Source: Bacteroidota bacterium | Lineage (GTDB): Bacteria > Bacteroidota > Bacteroidia > JABEUT01 | Direction: 5' to 3' | NCBI GenBank assembly: GCA_013289395.1 | Contig: JABCZY010000012.1 | Span: 1-34,000, forward strand | Length of the DNA: 34,000 bases | Shown here: one piece after another, positions 14,199 through 23,323 of the stretch | How the letters are laid out: each line of letters begins with the position of its first letter | How positions within the stretch are numbered: position 1 is the stretch's first letter | The notes under the pieces: generated by a model | What the model was told of the DNA's origin: nothing | Database searches by the model: none | What the model saw: only the letters and a program-made list of their open reading frames with translations | Made by a program: the position numbers and the translations under genes

Positions 14199-14248
14199 AT
14201 ATTGCAATATTAAATATTATTTAAACACAAACATAAACAATATTGTTT
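14199..14248. promoter_or_regulatory. Two A/T-rich palindromes in a divergent spacer
   Basis: ATATTGCAATAT (14199-14210, perfect 12 bp) and AAACAATATTGTTT (14235-14248, perfect 14 bp) lie between the histone-like gene (minus) and exbB (plus). Both have a CAAT/ATTG core. Their place fits operator sites. No clear TAnnTTTG box is seen for either gene; the rest of the spacer (14161-14372) shows nothing else recognisable. Confidence 0.3.
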
Positions 14249-14372
14249 TAAAAAATACGTTAGTCTAAGTTAACAGTATCATGTTCATATATTCCAACCT
14301 TTAAACTGTTTTAACATGCAAGGGTAAAATACTTTAGTACTTTGAAATTTCAATCTTCTAAATTATTTACCT

Positions 14373-15116
14373 ATGCTGCTTACCATCCTTCTTCAGGCAC
14401 CCACCCCAACTGCAACTGTAACCTCAACTGTGGCTGCTATTGCCGATACAGCCAAGGCCGTTGCCGCAAACCTACCTGTTGCCTCGGCAGAGGCTAAAAT
14501 GAACTTGCTGGAACTGGTTAAAAGCGGTGGAGTAATTATGTACCCGCTGGCTATCCTTTCCTTTATGGCCGTTTTCTTTCTGATAGAGAGGTTCCTGTAT
14601 ATTCAAAAAGCAGGTAAGGGCACCCCTAACTTTATAGATACCATGCGCGATTTCCTTCGCAATGGTAATGTTGAAGCAGCTAAGTCGCTGTGTAAGAATA
14701 CCGATACTCCGCAAGCCCGTATTATTGCCAAGGGACTTAACAGGATAAATAAGCCGATCGAAGAAATTGAATCGTCGATGGAAAATGCAGGAAAAATAGA
14801 AGCATATAAGCTTGAAAAGAACCTTAACATATTGGGTATTATAGCCGGTATAGCACCTATGTTCGGTTTTGTGGGTACCATATTAGGGGTTATTAAAATA
14901 TTCTATAACATATCACTGGCCAATAACATAAGTATAGGTTTGATAGCCGGTGGTTTGTACGAAAAAATGATAACCAGCGCATCGGGTCTGGCCATAGGTA
15001 TTTTCGCATTTATTGGCTACCACTGGTTGAATATCAGGGTAAACAAAACCATACAGAAAATTGAAGTATCGTCAATTGAATTTATTGAAGTGGTGCAGGA
15101 CGAAGTTAAAAAGTAA
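14373..15116 (+). CDS. exbB: ExbB/TolQ/MotA-family proton channel protein
   Basis: 247 residues. It forms the proton channel with ExbD that powers TonB. An Ala/Thr-rich N-terminal segment (1-42), usual in Bacteroidota ExbB, precedes the first membrane helix (52-72, GGVIMYPLAILSFMAVFFLI). A cytoplasmic loop (~73-148) and the MotA/ExbB core with two helices follow (about 150-175, GIIAGIAPMFGFVGTILGVI; about 187-215, ISIGLIAGGLYEKMITSASG). The conserved APMFGFVGTILG and the A/S-x-x-G-L-A-I-G pattern are present. It is the first gene of exbB-exbD-tonB, with 27 bases to exbD. Confidence 0.9.
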   Translation: MLLTILLQAPTPTATVTSTVAAIADTAKAVAANLPVASAEAKMNLLELVKSGGVIMYPLAILSFMAVFFLIERFLYIQKAGKGTPNFIDTMRDFLRNGNVEAAKSLCKNTDTPQARIIAKGLNRINKPIEEIESSMENAGKIEAYKLEKNLNILGIIAGIAPMFGFVGTILGVIKIFYNISLANNISIGLIAGGLYEKMITSASGLAIGIFAFIGYHWLNIRVNKTIQKIEVSSIEFIEVVQDEVKK

Positions 15117-15143
15117 TTAAGGAAGATTTAAAATATTCTTAAT

Positions 15144-15551
15144 ATGAAGATTACAAGAAACAACAAATTCACTGCTCATGTCGAGGCATCGAGTATGAAT
15201 GATATCATGTTCTTCCTCCTGCTGTTCTTCCTTATTATTGCTACACTGATCAATCCGAGTGTAGTAAAGCTAACCCTGCCAAGTTCAAAAAAGGCGGTGG
15301 AAATGAACAAACAGCAAATTACTATTGATGTAACGAAGGACGTAAAGTATTATATCAATGGCAGTGGCACGCCAACACCGGCCGATCAGTTAGAAGATGT
15401 ATTGCGTGCTAAAACAGCAGGCCTTACTGACCCCACTGTTGTATTAAGGCTTGATAAAAGCTTAACAATTCAGGACCTTGTGGATGCATTGGCAATAGGA
15501 AGTGACTTGAAGATAAAGATGATATTAGCTACCCAACCTGCCAGCAAATAA
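15144..15551 (+). CDS. exbD: ExbD/TolR-family biopolymer transporter
   Basis: 135 residues. One membrane helix near the N-terminus carries the essential proton-path Asp20 (SSMNDIMFFLLLFFLIIATL), followed by a periplasmic domain with LTLPSSKKAV, ITIDVTKDVKYYING, and VVLRLDKSLTIQDLVDAL, the usual ExbD pattern. It works with ExbB (upstream) and TonB (two bases downstream). Only one ExbD gene is present here, whereas many Bacteroidota operons carry two. Confidence 0.9.
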   Translation: MKITRNNKFTAHVEASSMNDIMFFLLLFFLIIATLINPSVVKLTLPSSKKAVEMNKQQITIDVTKDVKYYINGSGTPTPADQLEDVLRAKTAGLTDPTVVLRLDKSLTIQDLVDALAIGSDLKIKMILATQPASK

Positions 15552-15553
15552 AT

Positions 15554-16354
15554 ATGGCTACTGCAGAAGTAAGAGAAGAAAGAAAGAACAAAAGCATTGC
15601 GCTAATTGTTACTCTGTTGGTGCATGCACTTTTACTGCTGTTCCTTATCATGTATATTATTATTACTCCTTTGCCACCCTATAAAATAATACCTACACCT
15701 GAAGTGGTGGTTTTTGAAAATGATTTTGGTAATGGAACAGAAGGAACCGGCCATGTAGAAAATGATAAAATGGGTGAAAACCTGAATGCAGGTAAGATAA
15801 AGACTACCACAAGCCCAGCAGCGGTTAAGCAAAGTGCACCGGTAATAACCAATGATGCCGAGGATGCAAATATTAAAACCCCAAAAAATACAAGTAAAAC
15901 CGCTGTAAAAATCGATACCGCAAGCGCCGATAAACCACAGGTTAGTGTGCCACTGGCGAGCGCACTTAATAAATTCAGGCATGCAAAGGGACAATCAGCT
16001 GGTGGCGATGGTAGCTCAGGTACAAACGGCAGTGCCGGTAACCCTGATGGTACACAACCGGGTGAAAGTATGGGTAATGGCCCGATAGGTTACTTTTTAA
16101 AGGGCCGTAAAATTGTTACACGCCCGAGTATTAAGAGCAATACGCAGGATGAAGGGCAGGTGGTTGTAATGATAATAGTAGACCAGAATGGGAATGTTAT
16201 AAAAGCTACATCGGGTGCACAAGGTTCTAATACAACAAATCCTGTGTTATATGAAAAAGCTAAGGAGGCTGCCCTAAGCACTAAATTCAGCCCCAGCCCT
16301 GATGGTACACCTGAACAACAGGGTAAAATGACCATTATATTTAGTGTTCAGTAA
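15554..16354 (+). CDS. tonB: TonB-family energy transducer
   Basis: 266 residues. It links the ExbBD motor in the inner membrane to outer-membrane TonB-dependent transporters. Membrane anchor about 14-38 (SIALIVTLLVHALLLLFLIM), then a long periplasmic spacer rich in Lys/Thr/Pro/Gly (40-180). The C-terminal domain (~195-266) is QVVVMIIVDQNGNVIKATSG, YEKAKEAALSTKFSPSPDG, and the last strand MTIIFSVQ, the TonB_C fold. The central Gly-rich stretch GGDGSSGTNGSAGNPDG is flexible. It starts two bases after exbD, so it is coupled. Confidence 0.88.
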   Translation: MATAEVREERKNKSIALIVTLLVHALLLLFLIMYIIITPLPPYKIIPTPEVVVFENDFGNGTEGTGHVENDKMGENLNAGKIKTTTSPAAVKQSAPVITNDAEDANIKTPKNTSKTAVKIDTASADKPQVSVPLASALNKFRHAKGQSAGGDGSSGTNGSAGNPDGTQPGESMGNGPIGYFLKGRKIVTRPSIKSNTQDEGQVVVMIIVDQNGNVIKATSGAQGSNTTNPVLYEKAKEAALSTKFSPSPDGTPEQQGKMTIIFSVQ

Positions 16355-16392
16355 TAGATTTTCTTTACCCATGTTTTAGTTTCAGTGTATAG

Positions 16393-16411
16393 ATGTAAAC
16401 TCTTACATTTG
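16393..16411 (+). promoter_or_regulatory. pheT promoter box with overlapping inverted repeat
   Basis: TACATTTG (16404-16411) is a TAnnTTTG match 19 bases before the pheT ATG. It overlaps a perfect ATGTAA-ACTC-TTACAT inverted repeat (16393-16408), a possible operator. Confidence 0.5.
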
Positions 16412-16430
16412 TAGTGTAAAACATGAATAA

Positions 16431-18848
16431 ATGAAAATATCGTATAACTGGCTTAAGAAATATGTAGCATGTGAACTTCCAGCGCACGAGGTTGGTAAAT
16501 TGCTTACCGAAATAGGCCTGGAGGTTGAACACGAAGAGGTGCATGAATCGTTGAAGGGTGGCTTAGCAGGTTTGGTTATAGGTGAAGTAAAGACTTGTGC
16601 CAAACATCCAAATGCAGATAGGTTATCTGTTACTACGGTTGATGTGGGCGGAGAGAGATTATTGAATATAGTTTGTGGTGCAGCTAATGTGGCAGTAGGG
16701 CAAAAAGTGGTTGTAGCTACTGAAGGTGCCACCTTGTATCCATTTACGGGTGAACCATTTCAGATAAAGAAAAGCAAGATACGTGGTGAAGCTTCAGAGG
16801 GAATGATATGTGCTGAAGATGAAATTGGTCTTGGTTCTTCACATGAAGGTATAATGGTGTTGCCTGCTGAAATTAAAATAGGTACCCCTGCGGCAGATTA
16901 TTTTAAGATATATAAAGACATAGTTTTTGAAATTGGCCTTACTCCAAATCGTGCCGATGCTATATCGCACATGGGCGTGGCCAGAGATTTGGTTGCAGCG
17001 ATCAATATTCGTAACAAACCTGCATCGTTACTGACTCTTTCTGTTCCTAAAGCCGGTAACTATAGCACAGGTACTAAAGCTGAAATAGAAGTTAGTATTC
17101 AAAACCCTGAAGCATGTAAACGTTATTGCGGTGTTACGCTAAGTGGAATTAAAGTGCAAGAATCTCCGCAATGGCTCAAAGATTCAATAAGTGCAATTGG
17201 CCTTAGGCCGATCAACAATATTGTAGATGCTACAAACTTTGTAATGCACGAAACCGGACAGCCATTGCATGCCTTCGATGCAAGCGAAATTAAAGGTGGC
17301 AAAGTAATTGTGCGAAAGGCTAAAGCAGGCGAAACCCTTGTTACACTCGATGGACTCGAGCGTAAGTTGAACACCGATGACCTGATGATATGCAATGAAA
17401 AAGAGGCCATGTGTATTGGGGGTGTTTATGGCGGAATAAACTCAGGTGTAAAAGATACAACTACAAAAATATTTATTGAAAGCGCATATTTTGATCCATC
17501 GCATGTACGTAAAACAGCACGCAGACAAGGGCTGCATACCGACGCTTCTTTCCGTTTTGAAAGAGGGGTAGATTTAGGTAACACACCATATGCTATGCGC
17601 CGTGCAGCCGACCTTATTCTTGAAATGTGTAAAGGAGCTACTGTATCGGCTGAGCAGGATGTATGCCCTGTTAAGGCTGAAGCAAGAGTTTTGGATTACT
17701 CACCTGCTTTTGGTAGAAAATTATTAGGCCACGAGGTAAGTGATAGTGAAATGGAAACGATCATTACCCAGGTGGGAATAAAAATTCTTTCCAAGAACGG
17801 TGATTGGAAATTGGCATTGCCAACGTATCGCATGGATATTACAACCCAGAATGATATTGTAGAGGAAGTTGCAAGGTTCTATGGTTTTAATAATATACCT
17901 ATTCCACCAACTATTAAATTACCAATGGTGCATAGCAAGGGTGTGCGTGCCGATAAGGTATATGAAGAAATAAGCCTTCTACTCAACGGAAATGGGTTCA
18001 GTGAAATTATGAATACCTCGCTTACTTCAAGTCGTTTTGGTATTGATTCATCTTCTGTAAGACTTGCCAACCCGCTTAGCTCTGATCTGGATATAATGCG
18101 TGGCGCAATGCTGAACAATGGTTTGGTTTGTATCAATCGTAACCAAAACAACCAACAGCCTGATCTGAAATTGTTTGAATTTGGCAGAACATATACAAAG
18201 ACCGAAAAAGGTTTTTCTGAGGAGGAACATTTATCGCTTTGGATGACGGGTTGCAGAGCAAAAGAAGCGTGGAATAAAAAAACAGATGCCGTAGACTTTT
18301 ACCTGCTGAAAGGTTATGTTGAGCAAATTTTAAAGAAAGTAGCCGGCAGAACAGCTTGGGATGAAACTGTTCTCAGCGGAAATGATAATCTAACGGGACT
18401 TGTTTTTTCTGCAAAAGGTAAAACGCTAGTTACATTTGGAACAGTAAGTCAATCGGTGCTTAAGAACCATGACATAAAAGGCGAAGTATATTACGCTGAT
18501 TTTAACTGGAAGAATATTCTCAGTCTTATATCTGCAAAGCAAGAAATAAAAGAAATAGTAAGGTTCCCACTTGTATCGCGCGACCTGGCTTTGGTTATTG
18601 AAAAGAATGTACAGTTTGCCCAATTGAAACAACTGGCACTTCAATCTGAAAAGGAGCTATTGAAAGAAGTATCGGTATTTGATGTGTATGAAGGCGATAA
18701 AGTAGAGCAGGGGAAGAAATCGTACGCGTTACGGTTTGTACTGCAAAGCGAACATAAAACCCTTACCGATAAAGAAATTGATAAGGTAATGGAGAAGCTG
18801 ATAAAGGTATACGAGGAAAAAGCGGGTGCTATTGTCAGAACCAAGTAA
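16431..18848 (+). CDS. pheT: Phenylalanine-tRNA ligase, beta subunit
   Basis: 805 residues, usual for the beta chain. With the PheS alpha chain (not in this window) it charges tRNA-Phe. Domains in order: N-terminal ISYNWLKKYVACELP; an OB-fold tRNA-binding (EMAP-like) domain about 40-150 (CAKHPNADRLSVTTVDVG, IRGEASEGMICAEDEIGLG); B3/B4 editing region about 210-390 (RPINNIVDATNFVMHETGQP, HTDASFRFERGVD); B5 about 410-475; B6/B7 catalytic-like region; C-terminal FDX-ACB anticodon-binding domain about 710-805 (FPLVSRDLALVIEKNV). pheS and pheT being apart is common in this phylum. It has its own promoter after tonB. Confidence 0.95.
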   Translation: MKISYNWLKKYVACELPAHEVGKLLTEIGLEVEHEEVHESLKGGLAGLVIGEVKTCAKHPNADRLSVTTVDVGGERLLNIVCGAANVAVGQKVVVATEGATLYPFTGEPFQIKKSKIRGEASEGMICAEDEIGLGSSHEGIMVLPAEIKIGTPAADYFKIYKDIVFEIGLTPNRADAISHMGVARDLVAAINIRNKPASLLTLSVPKAGNYSTGTKAEIEVSIQNPEACKRYCGVTLSGIKVQESPQWLKDSISAIGLRPINNIVDATNFVMHETGQPLHAFDASEIKGGKVIVRKAKAGETLVTLDGLERKLNTDDLMICNEKEAMCIGGVYGGINSGVKDTTTKIFIESAYFDPSHVRKTARRQGLHTDASFRFERGVDLGNTPYAMRRAADLILEMCKGATVSAEQDVCPVKAEARVLDYSPAFGRKLLGHEVSDSEMETIITQVGIKILSKNGDWKLALPTYRMDITTQNDIVEEVARFYGFNNIPIPPTIKLPMVHSKGVRADKVYEEISLLLNGNGFSEIMNTSLTSSRFGIDSSSVRLANPLSSDLDIMRGAMLNNGLVCINRNQNNQQPDLKLFEFGRTYTKTEKGFSEEEHLSLWMTGCRAKEAWNKKTDAVDFYLLKGYVEQILKKVAGRTAWDETVLSGNDNLTGLVFSAKGKTLVTFGTVSQSVLKNHDIKGEVYYADFNWKNILSLISAKQEIKEIVRFPLVSRDLALVIEKNVQFAQLKQLALQSEKELLKEVSVFDVYEGDKVEQGKKSYALRFVLQSEHKTLTDKEIDKVMEKLIKVYEEKAGAIVRTK

Positions 18849-18876
18849 TCTTCATTAGACCTTCATTTTCAGCTAG

Positions 18877-18884
18877 TATCTTTG
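18877..18884 (+). promoter_or_regulatory. Promoter -7 box TATCTTTG
   Basis: TAnnTTTG match 31 bases before the ATG at 18916, separating the His-rich gene from pheT. Confidence 0.5.
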
Positions 18885-18915
18885 TTTCAGTAATTAATCA
18901 ATAACATAAATAGCC

Positions 18916-19098
18916 ATGAAGAAACTAATTGTAATGCTTGTAATCTTAGGATTCGGCGCAGGTTCAGTAATAGCTCAGGATGCTCCAAAGCACGATGAAC
19001 ACAAAGACCAAAAAGAACATAAGGAAAAGAAACACCATCATCATCATGACCATGACCACGATCATCATGATGACCACAAGGGTGGCGACAAGAAATAA
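18916..19098 (+). CDS. Small exported His/Asp/Lys-rich peptide
   Basis: 60 residues. A signal peptide (KKLIVMLVILGFGAGSVIAQ, about 1-21) is followed by a mature ~39-residue tail made almost wholly of His, Asp, Glu and Lys: HDEHKDQKEHKEK, then HHHHHDHDHDHHDDH. Such tails bind Zn, Ni, Cu or Co; periplasmic metal storage or buffering is inferred. It could also be a non-enzymatic chaperone. It has its own promoter and a terminator just downstream, so it is a stand-alone unit. Its stop lies three bases from the convergent LtaS-like gene. Confidence 0.75.
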   Translation: MKKLIVMLVILGFGAGSVIAQDAPKHDEHKDQKEHKEKKHHHHHDHDHDHHDDHKGGDKK

Positions 19099-19101
19099 AA
19101 C

Positions 19102-21036
19102 CTAACGGTTTATTGAATGAGAGGAGGATGAAAATTCTCCTCTTTTTAATTGCATATTGTTATGAATAACAGCTGCATTATAGGTTTGTACCACAGCTTC
19201 CAGAAGTGTTGAAAGAGAATCTTTTACCTGCGGCTTTTCTTTCACCAAATTATGCACCAGCATACTGTCTTTCTGGTAATTATATAAGGCTGTTATTCGT
19301 GTTCCTTCCATTTGCAGGCAATAGGGGTTGCGGCATATCTGGTATACGTCGTTAATATAATTGATCGCAAAATGATTAGCAGTTGAATCGAACACATTGC
19401 TACCGAATGCAAAATAAGGGTGAGGATAATTTAAGTATCCAAGCACGGAAGGCATGATATCAATTTGCTGGGTTGTAATATGCGATCTTCCTTTCAGGTT
19501 AGAATTAGGCATGAAATATATAATGGGTAACTCATACATGCCCAGCCGATTCGAATAATAAGGGTCTTCACTTGGCCCGGCATGGTCTGCTACAAATACA
19601 AAAAGAGTACTATCGTACCACGGTTTCTTAGAAACCGTTGCAAAGAACTCTTTCAGGGCCATATCACTATAGCGGATGCATTTTAAGATCTCCATTTCCT
19701 GCCCTTTTCTTGGAAACTTACTTGCATATTTTGCAGGTATGTTGAACGGATGATGAGATGAAAGTGAGAATATATTGGCGTAAAAAGGTTTGTGTAAGGT
19801 GTCAAGGTTTTTAGCAAAATACTGGAAGAATGGTTCATCCCAGATACCCCAAACATCATAATCAGCGTCGTTATGATATTCTGTACGCCCGTAATAATAT
19901 TTGAAGCCTGCACGTTTGCAATAGGTAGTAAAATCCATTGTGCCATTAGTGCCACCATGGAAAAAGGCCGTTGTATAACCTTCTTTGCCTAAAAGGGTAG
20001 GCAGGGTATTTATACTGTCGTGGTTATATTCTGATGTGGCATAGGGTTCGTCCATCCATGATGGCATGCCGGCTGTAACAGAAGGTATACCTTCAATTGA
20101 TTTTTTTCCATCGGAAAAGGCATTGTCGAATACCAGCGATTGTGAGATGAGAGAATCGAGGAACGGAGTATTGGTTTTGTGCCGGTTGTTTAATGCACCA
20201 ATATATTCTTTAGAAAAACTTTCGAGTATAATGGTTATTACATTCAGCTTCCGGAAAGGTTTTGCCGCTCCTTCTTTATAAGGGCAATAAATTTTATTGC
20301 ATAGATCACTATTCACAAAGTTCTTTTCTTTCAAAGGAGGCACTCCTAATGTTTTCAAAATACTAAAAGGTGTATTGAGTACCAGTGGTACGTCATGAAC
20401 GGGCGCATAGTATGATGCATCTTCCAGGGTAAGTGGCCTTGCCTGCCATCCACCCCTGAATCCGATAACGAGCATGGTTATTATAACAATATACGATGCA
20501 ATAGACGTTGCAACATAATTCTTTGTGTTCTCGAACGGGCGCTTTTTTTCGGTAAATGCATAAAGCAAATACATAAGAAATACCATCAGGGCCCAAAGGA
20601 CAATTACGTACCAATAGTCTCTGATAACACTTGGCATTACCTCTTCTGAATCACTACCCAGGCTAAGAAACTTGAATACATCAGCCGTTGAACGCTTGTA
20701 TACGAATGAAAGAAAAACGGTATCGCCAAATTGCATGAAAAGCGCAAGGCTGTTTATTACCATGTAAACCGTTTTCAGCACTTGTTTGCGGAAGATAGTT
20801 TCCTCGTGGCCAAAAGGTAAAAGGCTGAGAAATATAAATGGAATATTCACCATTATAATTGCGGGTATATCAAACCGCAAGCCTACAAACATGTAATGGA
20901 TAAATGTGCCTACCCCAACGTCGGCAAAATAATGGTGATTATAGGAATAATAGAATACCCGACACAGTTCGTATGGAATAAGAAGCAGTAATAATCGCTT
21001 GAGGAGTAATTTACAGTAGCGAGGTATATTTACCAT
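19102..21036 (-). CDS. LtaS/MdoB-like membrane phosphotransferase (sulfatase fold)
   Basis: 644 residues. Five N-terminal membrane helices (about 10-30, 45-75, 85-110, 140-160, 172-195) are followed by an extracytoplasmic alkaline-phosphatase/sulfatase domain. Metal/active-site features: ILESFSKE (Glu272), DGKKSIEG with candidate nucleophile Ser313 (Thr in LtaS), FHGGTNG, SLSSHHPF (His428/429), and VADHAG (Asp484/His485). The family transfers phosphoglycerol or phosphoethanolamine to polymers or lipids; which substrate is unknown. It follows prc by 28 bases, likely one operon. Its last codons overlap the terminator of the convergent His-rich gene. Confidence 0.85.
   Translation of the reverse strand: MVNIPRYCKLLLKRLLLLLIPYELCRVFYYSYNHHYFADVGVGTFIHYMFVGLRFDIPAIIMVNIPFIFLSLLPFGHEETIFRKQVLKTVYMVINSLALFMQFGDTVFLSFVYKRSTADVFKFLSLGSDSEEVMPSVIRDYWYVIVLWALMVFLMYLLYAFTEKKRPFENTKNYVATSIASYIVIITMLVIGFRGGWQARPLTLEDASYYAPVHDVPLVLNTPFSILKTLGVPPLKEKNFVNSDLCNKIYCPYKEGAAKPFRKLNVITIILESFSKEYIGALNNRHKTNTPFLDSLISQSLVFDNAFSDGKKSIEGIPSVTAGMPSWMDEPYATSEYNHDSINTLPTLLGKEGYTTAFFHGGTNGTMDFTTYCKRAGFKYYYGRTEYHNDADYDVWGIWDEPFFQYFAKNLDTLHKPFYANIFSLSSHHPFNIPAKYASKFPRKGQEMEILKCIRYSDMALKEFFATVSKKPWYDSTLFVFVADHAGPSEDPYYSNRLGMYELPIIYFMPNSNLKGRSHITTQQIDIMPSVLGYLNYPHPYFAFGSNVFDSTANHFAINYINDVYQICRNPYCLQMEGTRITALYNYQKDSMLVHNLVKEKPQVKDSLSTLLEAVVQTYNAAVIHNNMQLKRGEFSSSSHSINR
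19120..19147 (+). terminator. Intrinsic terminator of the His-rich gene
   Basis: AGAGGAG (19120-19126) pairs with CTCCTCT (19137-19143) across a ten-base loop, followed by TTTT. It lies inside the 3' end of the convergent LtaS-like coding region. Confidence 0.65.
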
Positions 21037-21064
21037 ACAAATGTTCTAAAGCTGCTTCAATAAA

Positions 21065-23263
21065 TTATTTCATGTCGTTAATAAGCTGTGTTGCCAGGTA
21101 CAGCTCATGGTCCTTTGTGATTAACCTTAATCTTGTGTTCTCTTCTTTTACTTCCGATGAATCAGCTGCCATTTGCTTTGCTTCCTGGCCAATAGGGTAA
21201 ACTGCAAATACTGCATTGCTTGCTGCTAACTGCGGAACCGAGTTATCAGCCTTTTGTCCGGCAGGTTTTCCGTCAGGGGTCCACACAGCAGAACCACTTA
21301 TAGGCTTGGTTACGGCTTCGAATTTTTTATCCGTTTCTTCGCGATCCTTTTGTTCTTTTCTGTACTGGTCAAGGTTCAGGGAGTATAATGATTCATCTCT
21401 TTGTTTTTTATACTGAACAGCTTGTTCGTGTATCAACTGAAATATAGAATCATTATCAGTCATTTGCTCAAAGCTCTTTTGTAAGCTTGTGATGTTAGGT
21501 GAGTCTTTCCAAGGAACATACGACACCGGTGCTATCTTATCAGATATAATAGGACACTCTTCATCTTTTTCTCTCGGGTATAGATACTGGTAAGCATCCG
21601 GCATAGGGATATCAGGCGTTACACCATCCTTTTGCGTAGTGCCTCCACTTATGCGGTAAAACTTACTGATGGTTATTTTAACCGATCCAAGCGGAGTAAG
21701 CGCTTTAAACTGTGGGTTGATATAATCATCAAGGTTGAACATTTGCTGAACTGTTCCTTTACCATAGGTTTGCGATCCCATTATTATTCCACGTTTGTAA
21801 TCTTGTATGGCTGCTGCAAAAATTTCAGATGCCGATGCACTACCACCATTCACCAATACGATCAAGGGTCCTCTGTACAACACATTAGTATCATAAGGAG
21901 CCTGTGGTACTGTCTGTTCACGGTTACGCACCTGCACATTAGGGCCCGAAACAAACAGGCCTAACATTTTCACCACGTCTTGTAAGGAACCACCACCATT
22001 ATCTCTCAGATCCATTACCACACCCTGCACATGTTCGGCATTCAGCTCTCTTAATTCCTGCTTTACGTCATTAAAACATGTTCTGGAGCCTGTGCCTTCA
22101 TAGTTGGTGTAAAATTCAGGCAAGCGTATGTATCCTACTTTTTTGCCTGTTTCTTCAATTACAGCATCGTGGGCATATGTAGCCTCAAGGTTTATAACGT
22201 CACGTATCAGCGGAATCACTTTTATAGTATTGTCAGGCCTTTTCATAGTAAGCCTTACTTCTGTGCCTTTTTTACCACGGATAAGTTGAATGGCTTTGTC
22301 GATAGGCATACCTTGCACATCAACAGGTTCATTACTACCCTGTGCTACTTTCATTATTATATCGCCATCTTTAATTTCATGGCTTTTCCATGCAGGGCTG
22401 CCCGATACCACATGTGCTATAGTAATATTACCATTCTTATCAAGTAATTGCGCACCTATGCCTTCAAGCTGGCCAGACATGGTAATATCAAAATTCTTAC
22501 GGCCGGGAGGGTCAAAATATTCCGTATGCGGATCGAATGCGCTGGTAATAGCATTCAGGAATTCTGAAAGGCGCTTGTCGTCAGTTTGTTGGGCAAAATC
22601 GGTAAATGAATTACGGTTAGCTTCCAACACTTTTTTGCGGGCATCTATTTCAATATCAGCATACGATTTTATTTTAACAGAAGTGTCTTTTTTCTCCTGT
22701 GCCTTTTCCTGATTGTTTAAGGTTTCGGCAATATGTATCATTACCTGGTACTTTACATACCTTCTCCAATAATCGCGTAATTCATTTGTGTCTTTGGAGT
22801 AATGCTGTTTTGCAGGCTCAAGTTCAATGTTTTCATCAACTGAAAAATTCATTGGTGAAGCCAGCAATTGCTTAATATAGTTTGAGTCCTGTGCCCTGCG
22901 TTTATTGTAAATTGAATTAACCAGATCGTAGAATTCAAAAGTTCCTGTAGCTATTTCATCATCTATTTTATATTCATATTTCGATATCTGCTCCATATCA
23001 CCCTTGGTAAAGAAATCTTTGCTTTGCAAGCGTCTCAGGTATATCCTATATACTCTTTCAGAAAGTGTATCGTCCATATTCAATGGACTATAGTGCATGT
23101 TTTTAAGGCCCGACATCATCAGGTCCATAGTAGCCTTTCGCTTATCAGTGCCATCGCCCGCCGGTTGACGTAATACTGCACACAGCAACAAACCTGCTGT
23201 AAGAGCAAGCAATAGGTATAAGGAGAGCCTCGTTTTATTCATGAAGTCTATTATTCTTTTCAT
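21065..23263 (-). CDS. prc: Carboxy-terminal processing protease (Prc/Tsp type, S41A)
   Basis: 732 residues (E. coli Prc 682). A periplasmic serine protease that degrades or trims proteins from the C-terminus. A membrane anchor or signal (11-31) precedes a helical N-terminal domain (~45-250), a PDZ domain (about 262-345, GQLEGIGAQLLDKNGNIT and SPAWKSHEIKDGDIIM), then the S41 core with VVMDLRDNGGGSLQDV, the nucleophile Ser477 in GGSASASEIFAAA and Lys502 in GSQTYGKGTVQ. The 25-residue Ser-Lys spacing equals that of E. coli Prc. A second in-frame ATG (23242, MNKTRLSLYL) may be the real start, since the promoter box lies just seven bases before the first. Confidence 0.93.
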   Translation of the reverse strand: MKRIIDFMNKTRLSLYLLLALTAGLLLCAVLRQPAGDGTDKRKATMDLMMSGLKNMHYSPLNMDDTLSERVYRIYLRRLQSKDFFTKGDMEQISKYEYKIDDEIATGTFEFYDLVNSIYNKRRAQDSNYIKQLLASPMNFSVDENIELEPAKQHYSKDTNELRDYWRRYVKYQVMIHIAETLNNQEKAQEKKDTSVKIKSYADIEIDARKKVLEANRNSFTDFAQQTDDKRLSEFLNAITSAFDPHTEYFDPPGRKNFDITMSGQLEGIGAQLLDKNGNITIAHVVSGSPAWKSHEIKDGDIIMKVAQGSNEPVDVQGMPIDKAIQLIRGKKGTEVRLTMKRPDNTIKVIPLIRDVINLEATYAHDAVIEETGKKVGYIRLPEFYTNYEGTGSRTCFNDVKQELRELNAEHVQGVVMDLRDNGGGSLQDVVKMLGLFVSGPNVQVRNREQTVPQAPYDTNVLYRGPLIVLVNGGSASASEIFAAAIQDYKRGIIMGSQTYGKGTVQQMFNLDDYINPQFKALTPLGSVKITISKFYRISGGTTQKDGVTPDIPMPDAYQYLYPREKDEECPIISDKIAPVSYVPWKDSPNITSLQKSFEQMTDNDSIFQLIHEQAVQYKKQRDESLYSLNLDQYRKEQKDREETDKKFEAVTKPISGSAVWTPDGKPAGQKADNSVPQLAASNAVFAVYPIGQEAKQMAADSSEVKEENTRLRLITKDHELYLATQLINDMK

Positions 23264-23270
23264 AGTATAA

Positions 23271-23278
23271 CAAAGATA
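23271..23278 (-). promoter_or_regulatory. Promoter -7 box TATCTTTG for prc
   Basis: Minus-strand TAnnTTTG seven bases before the ATG at 23263, with a TTTG 17 bases further upstream as possible -33. Confidence 0.55.
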
Positions 23279-23323
23279 CGTGTTTTAAGATGCTGCAAAT
23301 GCCAGCAGCGCTCTTAAATAATG

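Noticed and set aside
22290..22712. 140-residue plus-strand frame inside prc
   Set aside because: Lies fully within the conserved PDZ/protease coding region on the other strand; composition follows the codon pattern of prc.
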